A DNA stretch of 64,000 nt from Gracilariopsis chorda (lineage: Eukaryota > Rhodophyta > Florideophyceae > Gracilariales > Gracilariaceae). The first letter of the stretch is position 1; each line of letters begins with the position of its first letter. A program made the translations under genes and the position numbers. Below the pieces are notes generated by a model. The model made no database searches. It had not been told where the DNA came from and saw only the letters and a list, made by a program, of their open reading frames with translations. The DNA lies in the NCBI GenBank assembly GCA_003194525.1, contig NBIV01000191.1, positions 1 through 64,000 on the forward strand, read 5' to 3'. Shown one piece after another: positions 9,301 to 19,858 of the stretch.

Positions 9301-10903
9301 GAAAGAGGAAGATGGGAAGATACATCCTCTGCAGTTTGCCAGTCGTACTATGACCGCTGCGGAAAAGAACTACTCGGCATGTGAAAGAGAAGCATTGGCA
9401 GTTATCTTTGCTCTCAAGAAGTTCAGATTGTATCTACTCTCGTCTGTTCCATTCAAGTTAATCACGGACCATATGGCTTTACGATATGCATTTCAGAAGT
9501 GCGATATACATGGACGCTTAGCTCGCTGGCTAGACTTTCTGGCCGAGTATGACTTTGAAATAGTGTATCGCGCAGGCAAGGAGAATGGCGCAGCAGATTT
9601 TCTGTCAAGGATAGTTCACGGAGACGAGGTCAAGCCGTTAGAAGATGAAGGCGACCTTGCTTGTATGGCTGTTGAGCCTGACGACTTCTCCGGTCTTGAA
9701 CCATACTACGCAAACATTGCGCGCTTCTTGTGTGGTCTGCCTACAGATGAGACTGATGCACGTCTCCGCCAAGCAATCCGACGAAATGCGAAGAAATTCC
9801 TGGTCTGGGAAGGAAAATTGTTCAGAAGGATGCCAAACGCACTGCGAGTTGTTCCTGTTATTGGTCGGCGACAGATCATTATCAAGTCATTTCATGATGA
9901 GATTGGACACTGGGATTTGAAGACTACAAGGAAGTTCATCACTGAGAGATACTGGTGGCCCACTATGCATGAAGATATCGGCAACTACGTCAAGAGTTGT
10001 GACGAATGCCAGAGACTCGCACCACTACCAAGGTATTACAGCAACCTTCGGACTCCCATTTCCTCTCTCTTTGACGTCTTCTCGATTGATTTTGCAGGTC
10101 CTCTTCCGACTACCGAATCTGGAAACCGTTTCATTCTGGTTTGTGTTGAGCATTTGACTGGTTGGCCACTTGCCGTAGCGACAAAATGGTCTACGTCACA
10201 GGAGGTCATAGACTTCGTGAGAAAAGAGATCATTGCCGTGTTTGGTTTCCCTCGTATCGTGGTGTCGGACAATGCTACATGCTTCACTTCTACGTCGCTC
10301 GTCTCATTCATGGAGGACCATGGTATCAAATGGGAAACGGTCTTGGCGTACGCCCCCATGTCCAATGGCCGAGCTGAAAGGATGGTTGGTACTCTGAAAA
10401 GAGCAATAGGAAAGAAAGCTCTGGATAATAGTTCAAGTTGGGACGAACACCTGCCTTCGGTTCTGTACGGATACCGGCGCAGACATCTTGCCAGTGGGAT
10501 CTCTCCGTTCGAGTTGCTTTACGGCGTGAAACCACGTATGACCTCCGATGAAGGTGGTGTCGTGGCACGAGTTGGGGACTCCTCCGACCGGTTCCGATCA
10601 GTGGAGCTGCTCGCATCAAGGAATCATAGAGCTAAACGTTCTGCTCTGAGGCCTTTGAAGGAAGTCGATGCAGTCTCCATTACGAATTTTGAAGTCGGTG
10701 ATCTGGTCCTTGTGGCTCGTGGAAAGGCCCTGAACACTACCGTGAAATGGCCTGCTTTTTCCTCTAAGTACTTTGGCCCATGTCGTGTGGTGAGGGCTCA
10801 CCATCCAAGGTACACGTTGGTTTCTCCACACAACCGGTACACTCGCCATGGGATACACGCCCGTCGTTTGAAGAAGTATATTGCGCGCCCGATGGAAGGT
10901 TAG
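6320..10903 (+). CDS. Ty3/Gypsy gag-pol polyprotein, tandem copy 2 (intact frame)
   Basis: This second 1527-aa Gag-Pol has the same domain order as copy 1: Gag, two zinc knuckles, DSG protease, YIDD reverse transcriptase, RNase H, and an HHCC/DDE integrase. It differs from copy 1 at four residues that I can see: Q230K, T981M, K1339E and R1371S. A few silent changes also occur, so the copies are about 99.8% identical. T981M changes the conserved residue before the first catalytic RNase H Asp (ETDAS becomes EMDAS) and might lower activity. The start ATG again lies in the LTR, 12 bases from its end, and the primer-binding site follows at 6332-6349 in frame. Real base differences between the copies argue against a simple assembly duplication. 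Confidence 0.95.
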   Translation: MAPTWYSRGGCSSDSNAAFTSYDGSSIDVVKFFFYFENVAMRGKTDKEMALELLGFLENKAFEFYYDSYAVNGSLSEEAKNYRSVKQAFIDRFGKAEELEEDIRLAISAKLDYADLVGSLTYMDNLFLKAGFNAKAKFGLLKKAVMEYADLAQFVVFRGADDYDELKVQVKAFDAARKAMGSYVSLSTPPKRIVQNHRSSEETISHALESKVDKLSEQFAQLSLMVKKTKTERRDYEKVCSYCKKPGHYASQCDCNPHRHTRCPRCGKIGHSEITCWRIIRPEETRKVWDANEESKESAFNLRKGSDPVSIVTENAGNADVVATTKRSADVEALPKQRRSDGGAPIPLLLNPTRYEERVRRPKVHEQKVKNPKQRKSKKQSLEDHASKYNVLTELANASSELTFGKLIKGDADDAKKEIRKLIGRKSNVRCPFVGPVGKQPRRLKAVPVMIYGTETEALLDSGAVPNLMSTKLCDRLALEPKHTTKKITVANGQSAVCRGILYDIPISFRGVSVPLDFLVIDGPPFDIIVGCPTLESLQACLDLGNQHVKMNIDGKRVTLGFDYARVESSDEEGFQTDSDDFTSDSDAAIDSDTVSENDEQLVVALTEKNHGETPEMIPQLDITTDEQHEKLLFSKLSHISEDERDELVSFLKDSNVIAWSLKDFRPADVPVSHSFELTVDKPIYFRARRMSPKHNEFVRKEIDLLLEAGIITPLASAWSFPIFIASKKDGSARFCVDYRELNRVMKADRWPLPRMEEIFDELGGCCVFTTLDLFSGYWQVKMSEDCKEMTTFVCRYGTFMFEVMPFGLMNAPSTFQRMMDHVLRGLPFVRVYIDDVVIFSRSLREHVIHLKAVIGRIAKHGLKLKLSKCFFALSEVSLLGHVINGDGVHVDQEKIAKIQDAPIPATTTELRSFLGLAGYYRRFIRNFAETSAVLHSATSGNKKLSWTGEMLEAFHGLKKKMTEPPVLSFPNFEQPFIVEMDASSVSLGAVLSQKEEDGKIHPLQFASRTMTAAEKNYSACEREALAVIFALKKFRLYLLSSVPFKLITDHMALRYAFQKCDIHGRLARWLDFLAEYDFEIVYRAGKENGAADFLSRIVHGDEVKPLEDEGDLACMAVEPDDFSGLEPYYANIARFLCGLPTDETDARLRQAIRRNAKKFLVWEGKLFRRMPNALRVVPVIGRRQIIIKSFHDEIGHWDLKTTRKFITERYWWPTMHEDIGNYVKSCDECQRLAPLPRYYSNLRTPISSLFDVFSIDFAGPLPTTESGNRFILVCVEHLTGWPLAVATKWSTSQEVIDFVRKEIIAVFGFPRIVVSDNATCFTSTSLVSFMEDHGIKWETVLAYAPMSNGRAERMVGTLKRAIGKKALDNSSSWDEHLPSVLYGYRRRHLASGISPFELLYGVKPRMTSDEGGVVARVGDSSDRFRSVELLASRNHRAKRSALRPLKEVDAVSITNFEVGDLVLVARGKALNTTVKWPAFSSKYFGPCRVVRAHHPRYTLVSPHNRYTRHGIHARRLKKYIARPMEG
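6332..6349 (+). promoter_or_regulatory. Primer-binding site, copy 2
   Basis: Same 18 bases as copy 1 (TGG start directly after the LTR), again inside the gag-pol frame. Confidence 0.7.
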
Positions 10904-10947
10904 CTTTTCAGGTTGCCGCGGCGTGGCAACCCTTGAGGTTGGGGTTG

Positions 10948-12010
10948 TGTCGGTCGCGAATGTTGCGGAATGTGCCAGACATTGCTGGAACACACGTGTA
11001 GAATGTTCCAGTAGTGTCTAGCACATTGCACGCTTTGTTGGCCCAGCAAAGACTACAGTATTTTAGTGATGCTGGGGCAAATTTTCGCTTTATTATTGGT
11101 TAGTGTGCAGCTCCAGAGGTCTCTAGAAGCCAATGGAGTAACCTAGACGCACACATGAGTAACTAGCAAGTAGAAATGCGTATTTGGCTCGTTTTTAGTG
11201 CCTCTAAACACTATAAAAAGAGGTTCTGAGCTTCGGACTTCGGTCTGAACTCACCTCAACAATCGACCAACATCTAAGCCCCACCCCCTATCAACCTTCA
11301 GCCACTTCAACTATCATCAACAAACAGTGAGGCGTTCGCCACTGGATAAAGGGCTTCTAGTGAGGCGTGTGCCGCTAGTTGTCCAATAGGGTGGGGAAGT
11401 ACCGTCGCTATGACCGGTTGAAGCGCCTTAGGCATGGACGGGAGACGGGTAGTGTGTACCAAAGGTGTTTCTGTCGTCTGTGAGCCCCACCGGAGCTTTG
11501 CTCGGATAACGGTGTCGGGCGAAAGACCTGGTGATTTCCGGACGGAAGTACTTGACAGGAAGCTATCCGCAGGCGACGTGCCGTGCAACCTTTCCTGCAA
11601 AGGGCCAGCTTGGGTATAGAGTGAAAGCATATCCCGCTGTTAGTAGCTCTCCTCGGGAAGCCCTGTAAGGATTGTATGCGCCTGCTTCTGGTTAGTGCAG
11701 AGGTAGGTAGGCTGCAGAATCCACTTCACATCCGGAGTGTCTGACCGGAAGCCGAGGGTCTGACCCTTAGTGATCCTTGACATAATTCTTGGGTTGCGTG
11801 CCGTTTCAACAAAGACGTTAAGAAGTTTTATCTGGGGATTGAGCCTCTTGCTCTCCTTAGTGTTGTTTTATTTCATCGAGTGGGTTTAGTTCTTTTGATC
11901 CCACTGTTTTCAACTTGTTTTGGGGCTTTTAGCTACGAAGAGCACCCTTTTGGCTTTTATTATTACAACGTTTTGGCCCCCTGCGTCACCGTCTCGTGAT
12001 GGCGCCCATA
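10948..12010 (+). repeat. Ty3/Gypsy LTR 3, right end of the tandem array
   Basis: This is the 3' LTR of copy 2. It is slightly more diverged than the others: substitutions near 11143, 11798, 11816, 11822 and 11970, one T missing in a T-run near 11920, and an altered end (CCCATA instead of CCCACA). It is followed without a gap by Copia-type coding sequence, so the array appears to sit inside, or at the edge of, an older Copia element. The matching left flank is outside the window, so its target duplication cannot be checked. Confidence 0.92.
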
Positions 12011-13160
12011 GAGAACTCAATGAAGATCTCTACATGAAGCAACTTGAGGGATTTGTGAACCAGGCAAAGCCCAACTGTCTATACAAAGTGAACGAGGCTA
12101 TCTACGGCCTTAACAAGCATCAAGGGCCTGGAGGACAAGGTTGAAGTAAATCATGAAGATGATTGGCAGGTCTGTATCCGAGAATGACCCTGGACTGTTC
12201 TTTATTGGACAAGGCGCCCAAAAGATCATTATCCTGGTGTACGTAGACGATGGAATCGTCATCGGCAAGGATAAGGACACCCTCTACCAATTTGGTAAGA
12301 AATTGGAAGAGCATGTCAACATTCGAATCTTCGATGAACCTCGAAAGTTCCTAGGCATGATTTTTGAGCGCAGTAGGGACCGGAAGACACTCAAACGTCA
12401 TAACGCACAGATGATTTCTCTTCTTGCTATTTGGTTCGAAGGCAAATGTGCTGCTGCTCTGAATGTACCAGTACAAGCTGTGGGCATCAAAGACGAAGAA
12501 GATGAAGAACCAAAACCCCGTGGCACTACCTTTCAAAGTTTTGGTGGGTTCTTTGATGCATATTTGCAAAACTTCACGCCCTGACATAGCCTTTGCAGTG
12601 TCTTACCTTGATCGTTTTATGCAAAGCTACACTCAAGCACACTGGAAAGCAGCGATACATGTGCTGAAGTAACTAATCATTACACAGAATACCGCTTTGA
12701 TATACCGTGCAAACAATCATGATAGACTTGTTGGCATAACTGATGCGGACTTTGCAGGAGACGAAAGCGATCGCAATTACACCAGCCGGTTTTTGTTCCA
12801 ATATGCAGGTGCTGCAATATCTTGGCGCAGCAATAAGCAAAAATTTGGTGCCCAATCAACACCGGAAGCCGAGTATGTGGCAATGTCTTTTGCAGTTGGA
12901 GAGGAAGTGTGGCTTAGATGACTGATGAACGAACTGCTTGGACATGAGGAAAGACTGATCACGATCTATGGAGATAAACAGGGAATGATATCACTGACGA
13001 GGTTGTGAACGAAAGAAGCAAACATAATGAGGTCAAATATCACTTGGTTCTTGATGCTGTTCAACGCGGAATCTTGAGAGTACTGTACCGCAAAAGTTCT
13101 GAATTGGCGGCGGATTTGCTGACAAAGATTCATAAAAGAGCAACCCATGACAGTTCGGCT
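12011..13160 (+). pseudogene. Ty1/Copia reverse transcriptase-RNase H remnant
   Basis: The plus strand encodes pieces of a Copia Pol in normal order but in several frames: an RT part (LYMKQLEGF, AIYGLNKH), the YVDDG catalytic box near 12240, a segment with SRPDIAFAVSYLDRF near 12580, RNase H with TDADFAGDESDRNY near 12740 and STPEAEYVA near 12860, and the C-terminal NERSKHNEVKYH motif near 13005. Breaks include stops at 12142 and 12670, a frame change near 12495, a stop after WLR at 12921, and a frame change near 13000. The upstream gag, protease and integrase are missing; the fragment starts exactly at the Gypsy LTR. Confidence 0.88.
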
Positions 13161-13494
13161 GTTATATTTGGTTTGAAGATTGTGACATAACTGCAACGTC
13201 CGTATGGCACCATCTGGTTCAAAGGGCAGCAAAAAGTTCTGTTCTGCGCGGACAGCATAATTTGTGCTAAGCTACACCAAATATTTTTGTACAGCGTTCC
13301 AAAACGGAATGCCCAGTGTTGCTCCAACGAGCAAATGGAGCAAGCACCGAAAGATACAAGTGTTCAAATGAGCCTGCTTCGTAGTTACTGAAAGCTAGAG
13401 ACCGTTAAGTAGAGTAGCTCTGAGAGTAAACTGGCTACGTTGGAACTAGAATTAGCAATCCTATTAATACATCCTACCTATTCTTTCAAAAAGC

Positions 13495-13511
13495 GTCTAC
13501 ACTGAACGAAA
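13495..13511. repeat. 17-bp direct repeat, copy near YR end
   Basis: GTCTACACTGAACGAAA occurs here and, in the same orientation, at 17679-17695. The two copies bracket the DIRS-like pseudogene 4.2 kb apart, and this one lies about 100 bases beyond the recombinase C-terminus. They may be remnants of its split direct terminal repeats. Confidence 0.5.
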
Positions 13512-13609
13512 CTTCCCAACTCCTTGATTTCGCAGCGTTCTAAGTTCCGGCGCTCGCGACGGCTGCATTATTATGCTGTGGCAACGGGGCTTACCCGATA
13601 TGAAGACCC

Positions 13610-16520
13610 AAACACCCAGAACGAAGCCGGAGTCAAGTCTATTGTATGGTCATTTTAAGTACTAGCCATCTCCAAACCGCCATTTTCGCCACGTCCAAAC
13701 CGCGACAGGCAAACTTCCAAAAGAAATCCTAACGACACCTACTCTGTGTGCGCTCCGATTTATAGCGAATTCGAAGTGTATTCACCTCCTGGGGGAGCCT
13801 GAATGGATAGGGCAATCAAACAATGATTCAACGTGGGAGTAGTCGTTTGCTCTGCGAGTGGATCTCGTTAACCATCTAAGCCGAAAAAACAAGATGTCAG
13901 CCTCGCGCCAACTGGAACCGTTTTCATAGGTCTATGGGAGACGGGACTTTGGACATGCGCCGATACTTCACGAGCTGTACGCGACTTGCTGGTTTTCCTT
14001 TTACCACCGTTAATCGAGCACCGACTTCGTGGTTACCCAACTCAACATTCGACGCAAGAAGAGAAGTCACGGAGCTATCGTGCAAGCCATTCATGCAGTA
14101 CGCAAACATCATTATAGCAGTGTCCCTCAACAGGGAACTGGATGTAGTTGCCATTCCAAATTCCCATATGGCCTGAAAAATGGCAGCAGGAACACCACAC
14201 CGGACTTCACTTTTGGGGGAAATCGCTTTGTTCCCAAAGTCGGTAGCGCTGGATTACGTGCGAGACGATGGGAAAGTTTGAAACAGGTGTGCCAGTCAAC
14301 GCCAACTGCGTTTGCCGCACTGCACTGAAATGCTGTGGCAAAGAAGAACTGCTCTCCCTCCGTTTTCCTGCTTCGCGCTCGGATGTTAGCCACCCTACGA
14401 ACGCAATCAGGTGGGCTTCTGTTAGGGGAGGAACTGAGCGGTGTCCAACTGTTCAGAACTCAATCCATGCTCGCCATTGTGTGTTGCGGCTGGCTAGCAT
14501 GCGTCAACTCCTGACGTAATCAGAGAGCAGCCCCGCAGATCGAATTATCCCGCTTGTGGCTTGCATGGAACCTAACCCGGACATCGCCGCATCTGCAGGC
14601 TCAATTCTTCTACCGGAGCGATTGGTCACGCCATATTGACTTTGAGGAACAGCAAGCTTCATTACGGGTTCAACCTCCGGTACCCGGCCCAAATGATCTG
14701 TGCTGGGGCTCGTAGCTCTTCGATAGACGCCATCCGCAAGGCCTCCTTGCACCAGGCTTGGCGTGGCCAGTTCGGAATCAGCAGCATCGCCGGCGCTTTC
14801 GTTGTGCAAAGATTATAGGATGTGGCCGATATCATTTCCACTGGCGGGCATAGCAGGCCCACTTGTTCATCTTCCCATGTTGACGCACGTTCTGCGTATG
14901 CCTGACGACGAAAAAACCGCGGGTGCTCTCCTAGGTGATATGGAAACACGTCCTGTGGTGCTTTCATACCATCCATGACGGAACGCCTGAGCTGCCGCCT
15001 GATCTGTAAGTCTCCCCAGCAGAAGCGTCGCGACAGCCCATTTACAAACGGATTGGCAACTGTTGGAATCCATTCCGAACGAAGCCGAATACCAAGGGTA
15101 TCTAGAACCAATTTGAGTTTTTGCAGCTTCTTCATCATGAGCCGGAAAGCCAAAACTATGGATTGTGTGATATGAACCACCGCTTGGTTGTCGATATGTG
15201 ATAGCAATTTCTGATGGTCTTCCTTTACAATACTGCTTCTTAGATTGCCTAGCAGCAACAGACGAATGGCTTTCAACTAGTGATATCTGATGGATTCGGC
15301 TAGATCTTTCCAGCTCCGGATTCCTTGAGCTCTCCAGAAGCCATCAACTCCTGGACGAAGATTCTGGGGGTTGAACGTCCCACTGTAGTCCACTTACACG
15401 GCGTCCATATAAAGTGCCACAGAAGGCATGGGAGATACCATTGGGCGCCCCTCTGTTTCGTAGGAGCTGAGTTGTCGCCATCGTCGAAGATCCCTAGTAC
15501 TTTGGTGAGTTAAGCGAACTCGACCTTGTTGATCCAGCGCTTTCTTCAATGATATATCCCATTAAAGAGAGAGGGTGTAGAATCTGGCCCAAGGCATAGG
15601 CAACTAGGGTGCGACACACACACCACAGAAGTGTTGGACCTTTCTTCCGCTCAACCATCCCGTTCCAAAACGCACCTCCTTCAGGAGAGCCTTGGATATG
15701 CTTTGCACCTTCTCCAATTTACGGCGAACCTGTCCAGCAGCCTTTGGATAGATTGCGCTGGAACAAGAAACTTCGAAAGAGAGACTTGATTGCCGCTCAC
15801 CCTTTCGTGCAGTGGGCAGTGGCTGCTGTAGTTCCAAAGAGGGAAGGGGCAATGAGAAAGTCGTCCAGATATGCTATTACTCGGAAGCCATACTGCCTCA
15901 GGCAACGGGCGAAAGGAGCGGATAGCTGCATGAACCACAGAGGAGATCTCCTCTAGCCGAAAGGAAGTGCGACGCACTGGTAATACTGTACCGTGTACCA
16001 GAAGATAAACTACTCTCGCATGTCTGGTTGGAGTCGGAAATGAAAGTAGCCCTTTTTCAGGTCAAAAGATATGAACTGATCACCTTGCTTTCTTTGCATT
16101 GTAAACTCTGGCAAGGGGTTTCTTTTAATGTTTTGACTGTTACGAGAGGTTGACAGCAAACCTTACTTTCCTCCCTTCGGGGATTTCCTGCCATATCGTG
16201 AAAGCAGAGGATATAACTGCTCCGTTTTCTTTGGCTTCAATGCATGGGCCTGTGAGATCTCTCGATAGATACCGCTTGCGCAGCCTTCCATTGATCCCCC
16301 TTGCTTTCTTTGCATTGTAAAATCTGGCAAGGGGTTTCTTTTAATGTTTTGACTGTTACGAGAGGTTGACAGCAAACCTTCCTTTCCTTCCTCCGGGGAT
16401 TTCCTGCCATATCGTGAAAGCAGAGGATATAACTGCTCCTTTTTCTTTGGCTTCAATGCATGGGCCTGTGAGATCTCTCGGTAGATACCGCTTGCGCAGC
16501 CTTCTCGAAGATCCGCTGCG
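13610..16520 (-). pseudogene. DIRS-like (tyrosine-recombinase) retroelement RT-RH-YR remnant
   Basis: Read on the minus strand, the order is RT, RNase H, tyrosine recombinase, the hallmark order of DIRS elements. The RT shows DLKKGYFHFRLQPD near 16055, LPFG near 15965 and YLDDFLIA near 15868. The RNase H shows SHIDNQAVVHITQS near 15200 and WIPTVANPFVNGLSRRF near 15065 (frame 15276-14662). The recombinase shows GARLTVVKGKPASR near 14030 in the frame 14154-13924. Its catalytic positions are damaged: GLH in place of GLR in box A, an NSL-stop-IGAHT version of the HSLRIGAHT box near 13765, and a stop replacing the presumed tyrosine near 13645. A gag-like part may extend upstream to about 17670, but I could not identify it. 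Many stops and frame changes make it non-functional. Confidence 0.8.
16085..16504 (-). repeat. 204-bp tandem duplication inside the DIRS-like element
   Basis: Bases 16085-16288 are repeated with a few mismatches at 16301-16504 (offset 216, 12-base spacer). The repeat codes on the minus strand for the region just upstream of the RT core (CASGIYREISQAHALKPKK appears twice in the frame 16591-16163). A functional copy would need only one unit, so this is probably a local post-insertion duplication. Confidence 0.85.
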
Positions 16521-17678
16521 GCAATCGTTTTGTCTTCCTTAGTTGGCGGGATTTCCGCGAGTTCTGGTCCTTTCCCTTCTTCGAAACGCACTAGAGGGGA
16601 GGCATAGATCCCATAGGTAATTGCTCAACAGAGGAATTTGGAGCAGCCCAAACGACGCCATTCTTGAGCACGGCTCCGTGGTCTGCGCCATAGCGGACGG
16701 CGTCGACGCACTATGGTGACTAGTTGTCTTCCCCACGGGCCTCACCTCTACCAGGTCTATTCGTTTCGTTGCTGGCACTAAGGGTGGCGACTGTTTTCAT
16801 TAGTTGTGTGCTCATATGCGTGCCGAGTTTTTCGAGGGGCTCAACAATGTCGTCAACGGCGGGAAAGTCATTCCGTTGCTCGAGTCTTGGTAGAATCATG
16901 TTGGCATAGCCGGTATCTTTACCTACCAGTTTGTAGAACTCAGAGCGAAGTCACGTAGCCCGAAAACCGTATCGTACCGAAGTAATTCCTCAGACATCAT
17001 AGAGCTCAGCCGTGTCTATTCCTTTGTCCTCAAGGGCCTCCTAACGCAAAGTCATAGCAGCTTTATGAAAGGACATTCAGAATCCGACGGCATTGAAGTA
17101 GTTGGCCTCATACTCAGAAACGATTCGCATGCTATTGTGGGATTCCATACCTCTTTGTAATGGCCATTCCCTTTGTTCGAAGAAGCGTCCGGTAAAGGCA
17201 CACACGGATGGGCCTTGTTCATAAGGATAGCGAAAAAGGCCAAACTCCTTGTCATCACAACAGCGTCTTCCGGCGGTTTTATATGCTGTGATCCACTTGT
17301 AGTTGATTCCGGCTTCTTCTATTGTTTTCCCATTTTGGCCACATCTTTGGCTTTGGTAAAAAGATCTTCTGCCAATGATAAGCTACCGGTAAAGTGTGGA
17401 GTAGTAGACAGGCTTTGTAAGTGACAAACATTCAGTTTGCTTGGTCTATTTCGTTTGACCGTTAATGAAAGTGCCTACCGCCAAGTGATGGGGACTCTCT
17501 GCGGAGAGACGCATGCCATTGAGCTCCGTAGCCTCTGTCACTTCAGCCTGGCCTTTGTAGAAACGGCGGTGGTTGCGATTGATCGGATCATTGATCAGTC
17601 CGTCGTACACGTCGCGTACGCCACATACGTAGCCGGCCTCACAATGCATTTGACTTTGTTTCATTTGCATAAACGAGT

Positions 17679-17695
17679 GTCTACACTGAACGAAA
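17679..17695. repeat. 17-bp direct repeat, upstream copy
   Basis: Second copy of GTCTACACTGAACGAAA (see 13495-13511). It would mark the 5' side of the minus-strand DIRS-like element if the two are its terminal repeats. Confidence 0.45.
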
Positions 17696-17699
17696 ATAA

Positions 17700-19850
17700 T
17701 GTGTGAAAGGGCTGAAGTTCTAACACGAACCCTTGAAGCCCTCCTTCAAAGAGCTTTTGAGTCTTTCTCCAGATCTGCGGTCACAAGTTAACCTCCTGCT
17801 TCCCGTAAGGTCTCATCCGCGCTTCTTCTAAAGGATTTCAACGAGCCCGTTCAGGTGAACTTTGTTTTCATTCCTAAACTAAGAAACCTCCCCATCCTTC
17901 ACGTCAATTATGACACTACGGGCTCTTACTCAGAATTGTGTCACGATTGTTCAGATAGAACTGCATAACTTTACTCATCATGCCTTGATGAAAATCTCTC
18001 ACTGACAGAGGAATGTATTAATTGAGCCTTATAGCTAGAAAAGAAGTATGAAAGATTTCATATGAGTAAATGACATGCAAATCATTAAATAAACTTCTTC
18101 ACTAAACAAATACAATCTAAAAATATCGACCAACATACTATAATTAAATGGATTAAATAAGATCAACTTTGATGCGTCTAATGTTCCTTGTATGTATTAG
18201 AAACAAACTTCGTTTGTTCCGCAAATGCAAAATGAACAGTTTGGAACTGTCGTGCTCTGCTGTAGCGCAATGCTCTCCTCGGGAGATCAGCCACTATCAG
18301 CGGAGCTAACAGCAGGTAGAGATTGCCAGGAGGAACCTAACAGGCCCAGAATAGTTCGAGTCCCGAGCTCTGTTCTATGCGTCCAACAGAGGTACGACTA
18401 CTGGGCGATGCCAACAGCTCCCAAAAGAACGAGCATCTAATATAAGTACAATCAAATTCTTCGACTCGATACAAGATCTACCGGTCGACCAGGAACGTGG
18501 CGTGGCGACAAAGAACGTGAGCACAGCCCCAATATTGGAATAGCGTTTGGACGAAGGCCTACGCTTGCATCGAGTACGACGAATCGACCAAGCACCTAAT
18601 GGGTCTCACCAGGAGAGCAGGGTATCCCTGAGATTTTCCCAGAGCTCAGACGTGCACGTCTCCTATGGCTGCGCGGTCTGGCACTCAAAGTTGGCGATGC
18701 TCAATAACCGGGGTTCGTGTCCACACCCAAGTATTGCTGTCGATACAAGAGGTCGACTGTCTACGCAGAAAGCAGAGTTGCTTGTAGCCCAACGGTCTAA
18801 GCGACAGCGCAATGCACACTACCAGTGACTGAAGGCCGGTAGCGCCGAGGCCTGAAGGGTTAATAGCCAGCGATTGTGGGACACGAGGTCGCCCTCGACT
18901 ATAGTCTGGCAGGCTATAGCCTGCATTGTGGGCGTCGACACAGGAGTAAATCCAGTAGAACTTGTGTGTTGCAATACTACAACTGCAGATCTGAAGCCAC
19001 CAGGAGTCTGGTGGACTTTATTTGGAAGCTGGAGCGTGAGTTTAGAACAATAATATGGCCAGCAGCTACGAAAGCTGTCCTAAAGTTAGTAGACTTTAAA
19101 AAAAGTACGTAATCGTACAAGTGAACCCCCATCGGCGTGCTGCAGTCAGCCAAAGGCCAGTGCCGCACTTGGACAGGCCACGACCAATAGGCCCCTAGCG
19201 AGGAGGTCAGGGTTGACAAAAACTAAAAAGTCACGGCACCCTCCTCTAAATTAACAGTGCGGCTGCGCCGTAACGGCCAGGCCTCTGGCCTCTATCTAAA
19301 AGCAAAGCCCAGTGCGCTACATCTGCGAACAAAATGCATACTATGGTACATTTATGAGACTCAAGATTCCTGAGAAGAGTAGTATAAGAACTTGGCAGAG
19401 TTTTAGCGCAGGGAAAACGCGGGGCCGAGGATTTATTGGATTGTTGTGGTTGTTGGTTGGGATTTCATGTGCATCCATGAGCAACGAAATAAAACTTCTT
19501 AAATGCCTCTCGATTGCAGCGGAACGCTTACATGTGGCAAGAAGGTGGAAGGCTACTCACCATGCGACCCAATGAAATACAAAATAGCAATGATACTGCT
19601 AAGCTAGCTCACTTCTGGCTTACTCCTATTCGAAATGTACGATACGACGCCCTCCCGAGCAGATGGCACGAGCCTGTATCAGAAACATTATATATACAGC
19701 ATAAAACCACTACAAAATACGTTCTCGTGTTCAGGGAGCTCCCAACCCAGCTGTTACTTTCACTGTGGCTTTTCCGAAGGGACGTTAACCCATATAAACT
19801 CATATATTTACTTGTTTGTTTTGTGTTTGAGCGCTAATCTCAGTTTTATT
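17700..19850. other. No gene recognised; AT-rich then GC-mixed spacer
   Basis: Bases 17940-18200 are AT-rich. From 18225 to 19300 there are only short frames with no family I recognise. A perfect 16-bp palindrome (GCAGGCTATAGCCTGC) lies at 18909-18924. I see no RNA gene. Confidence 0.5.
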
Positions 19851-19858
19851 GCTACAGG

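Noticed and set aside
18600-18960. Possible tRNA or structured RNA in the GC-mixed stretch
   Set aside because: No cloverleaf or T-loop motif with matching stems was found.
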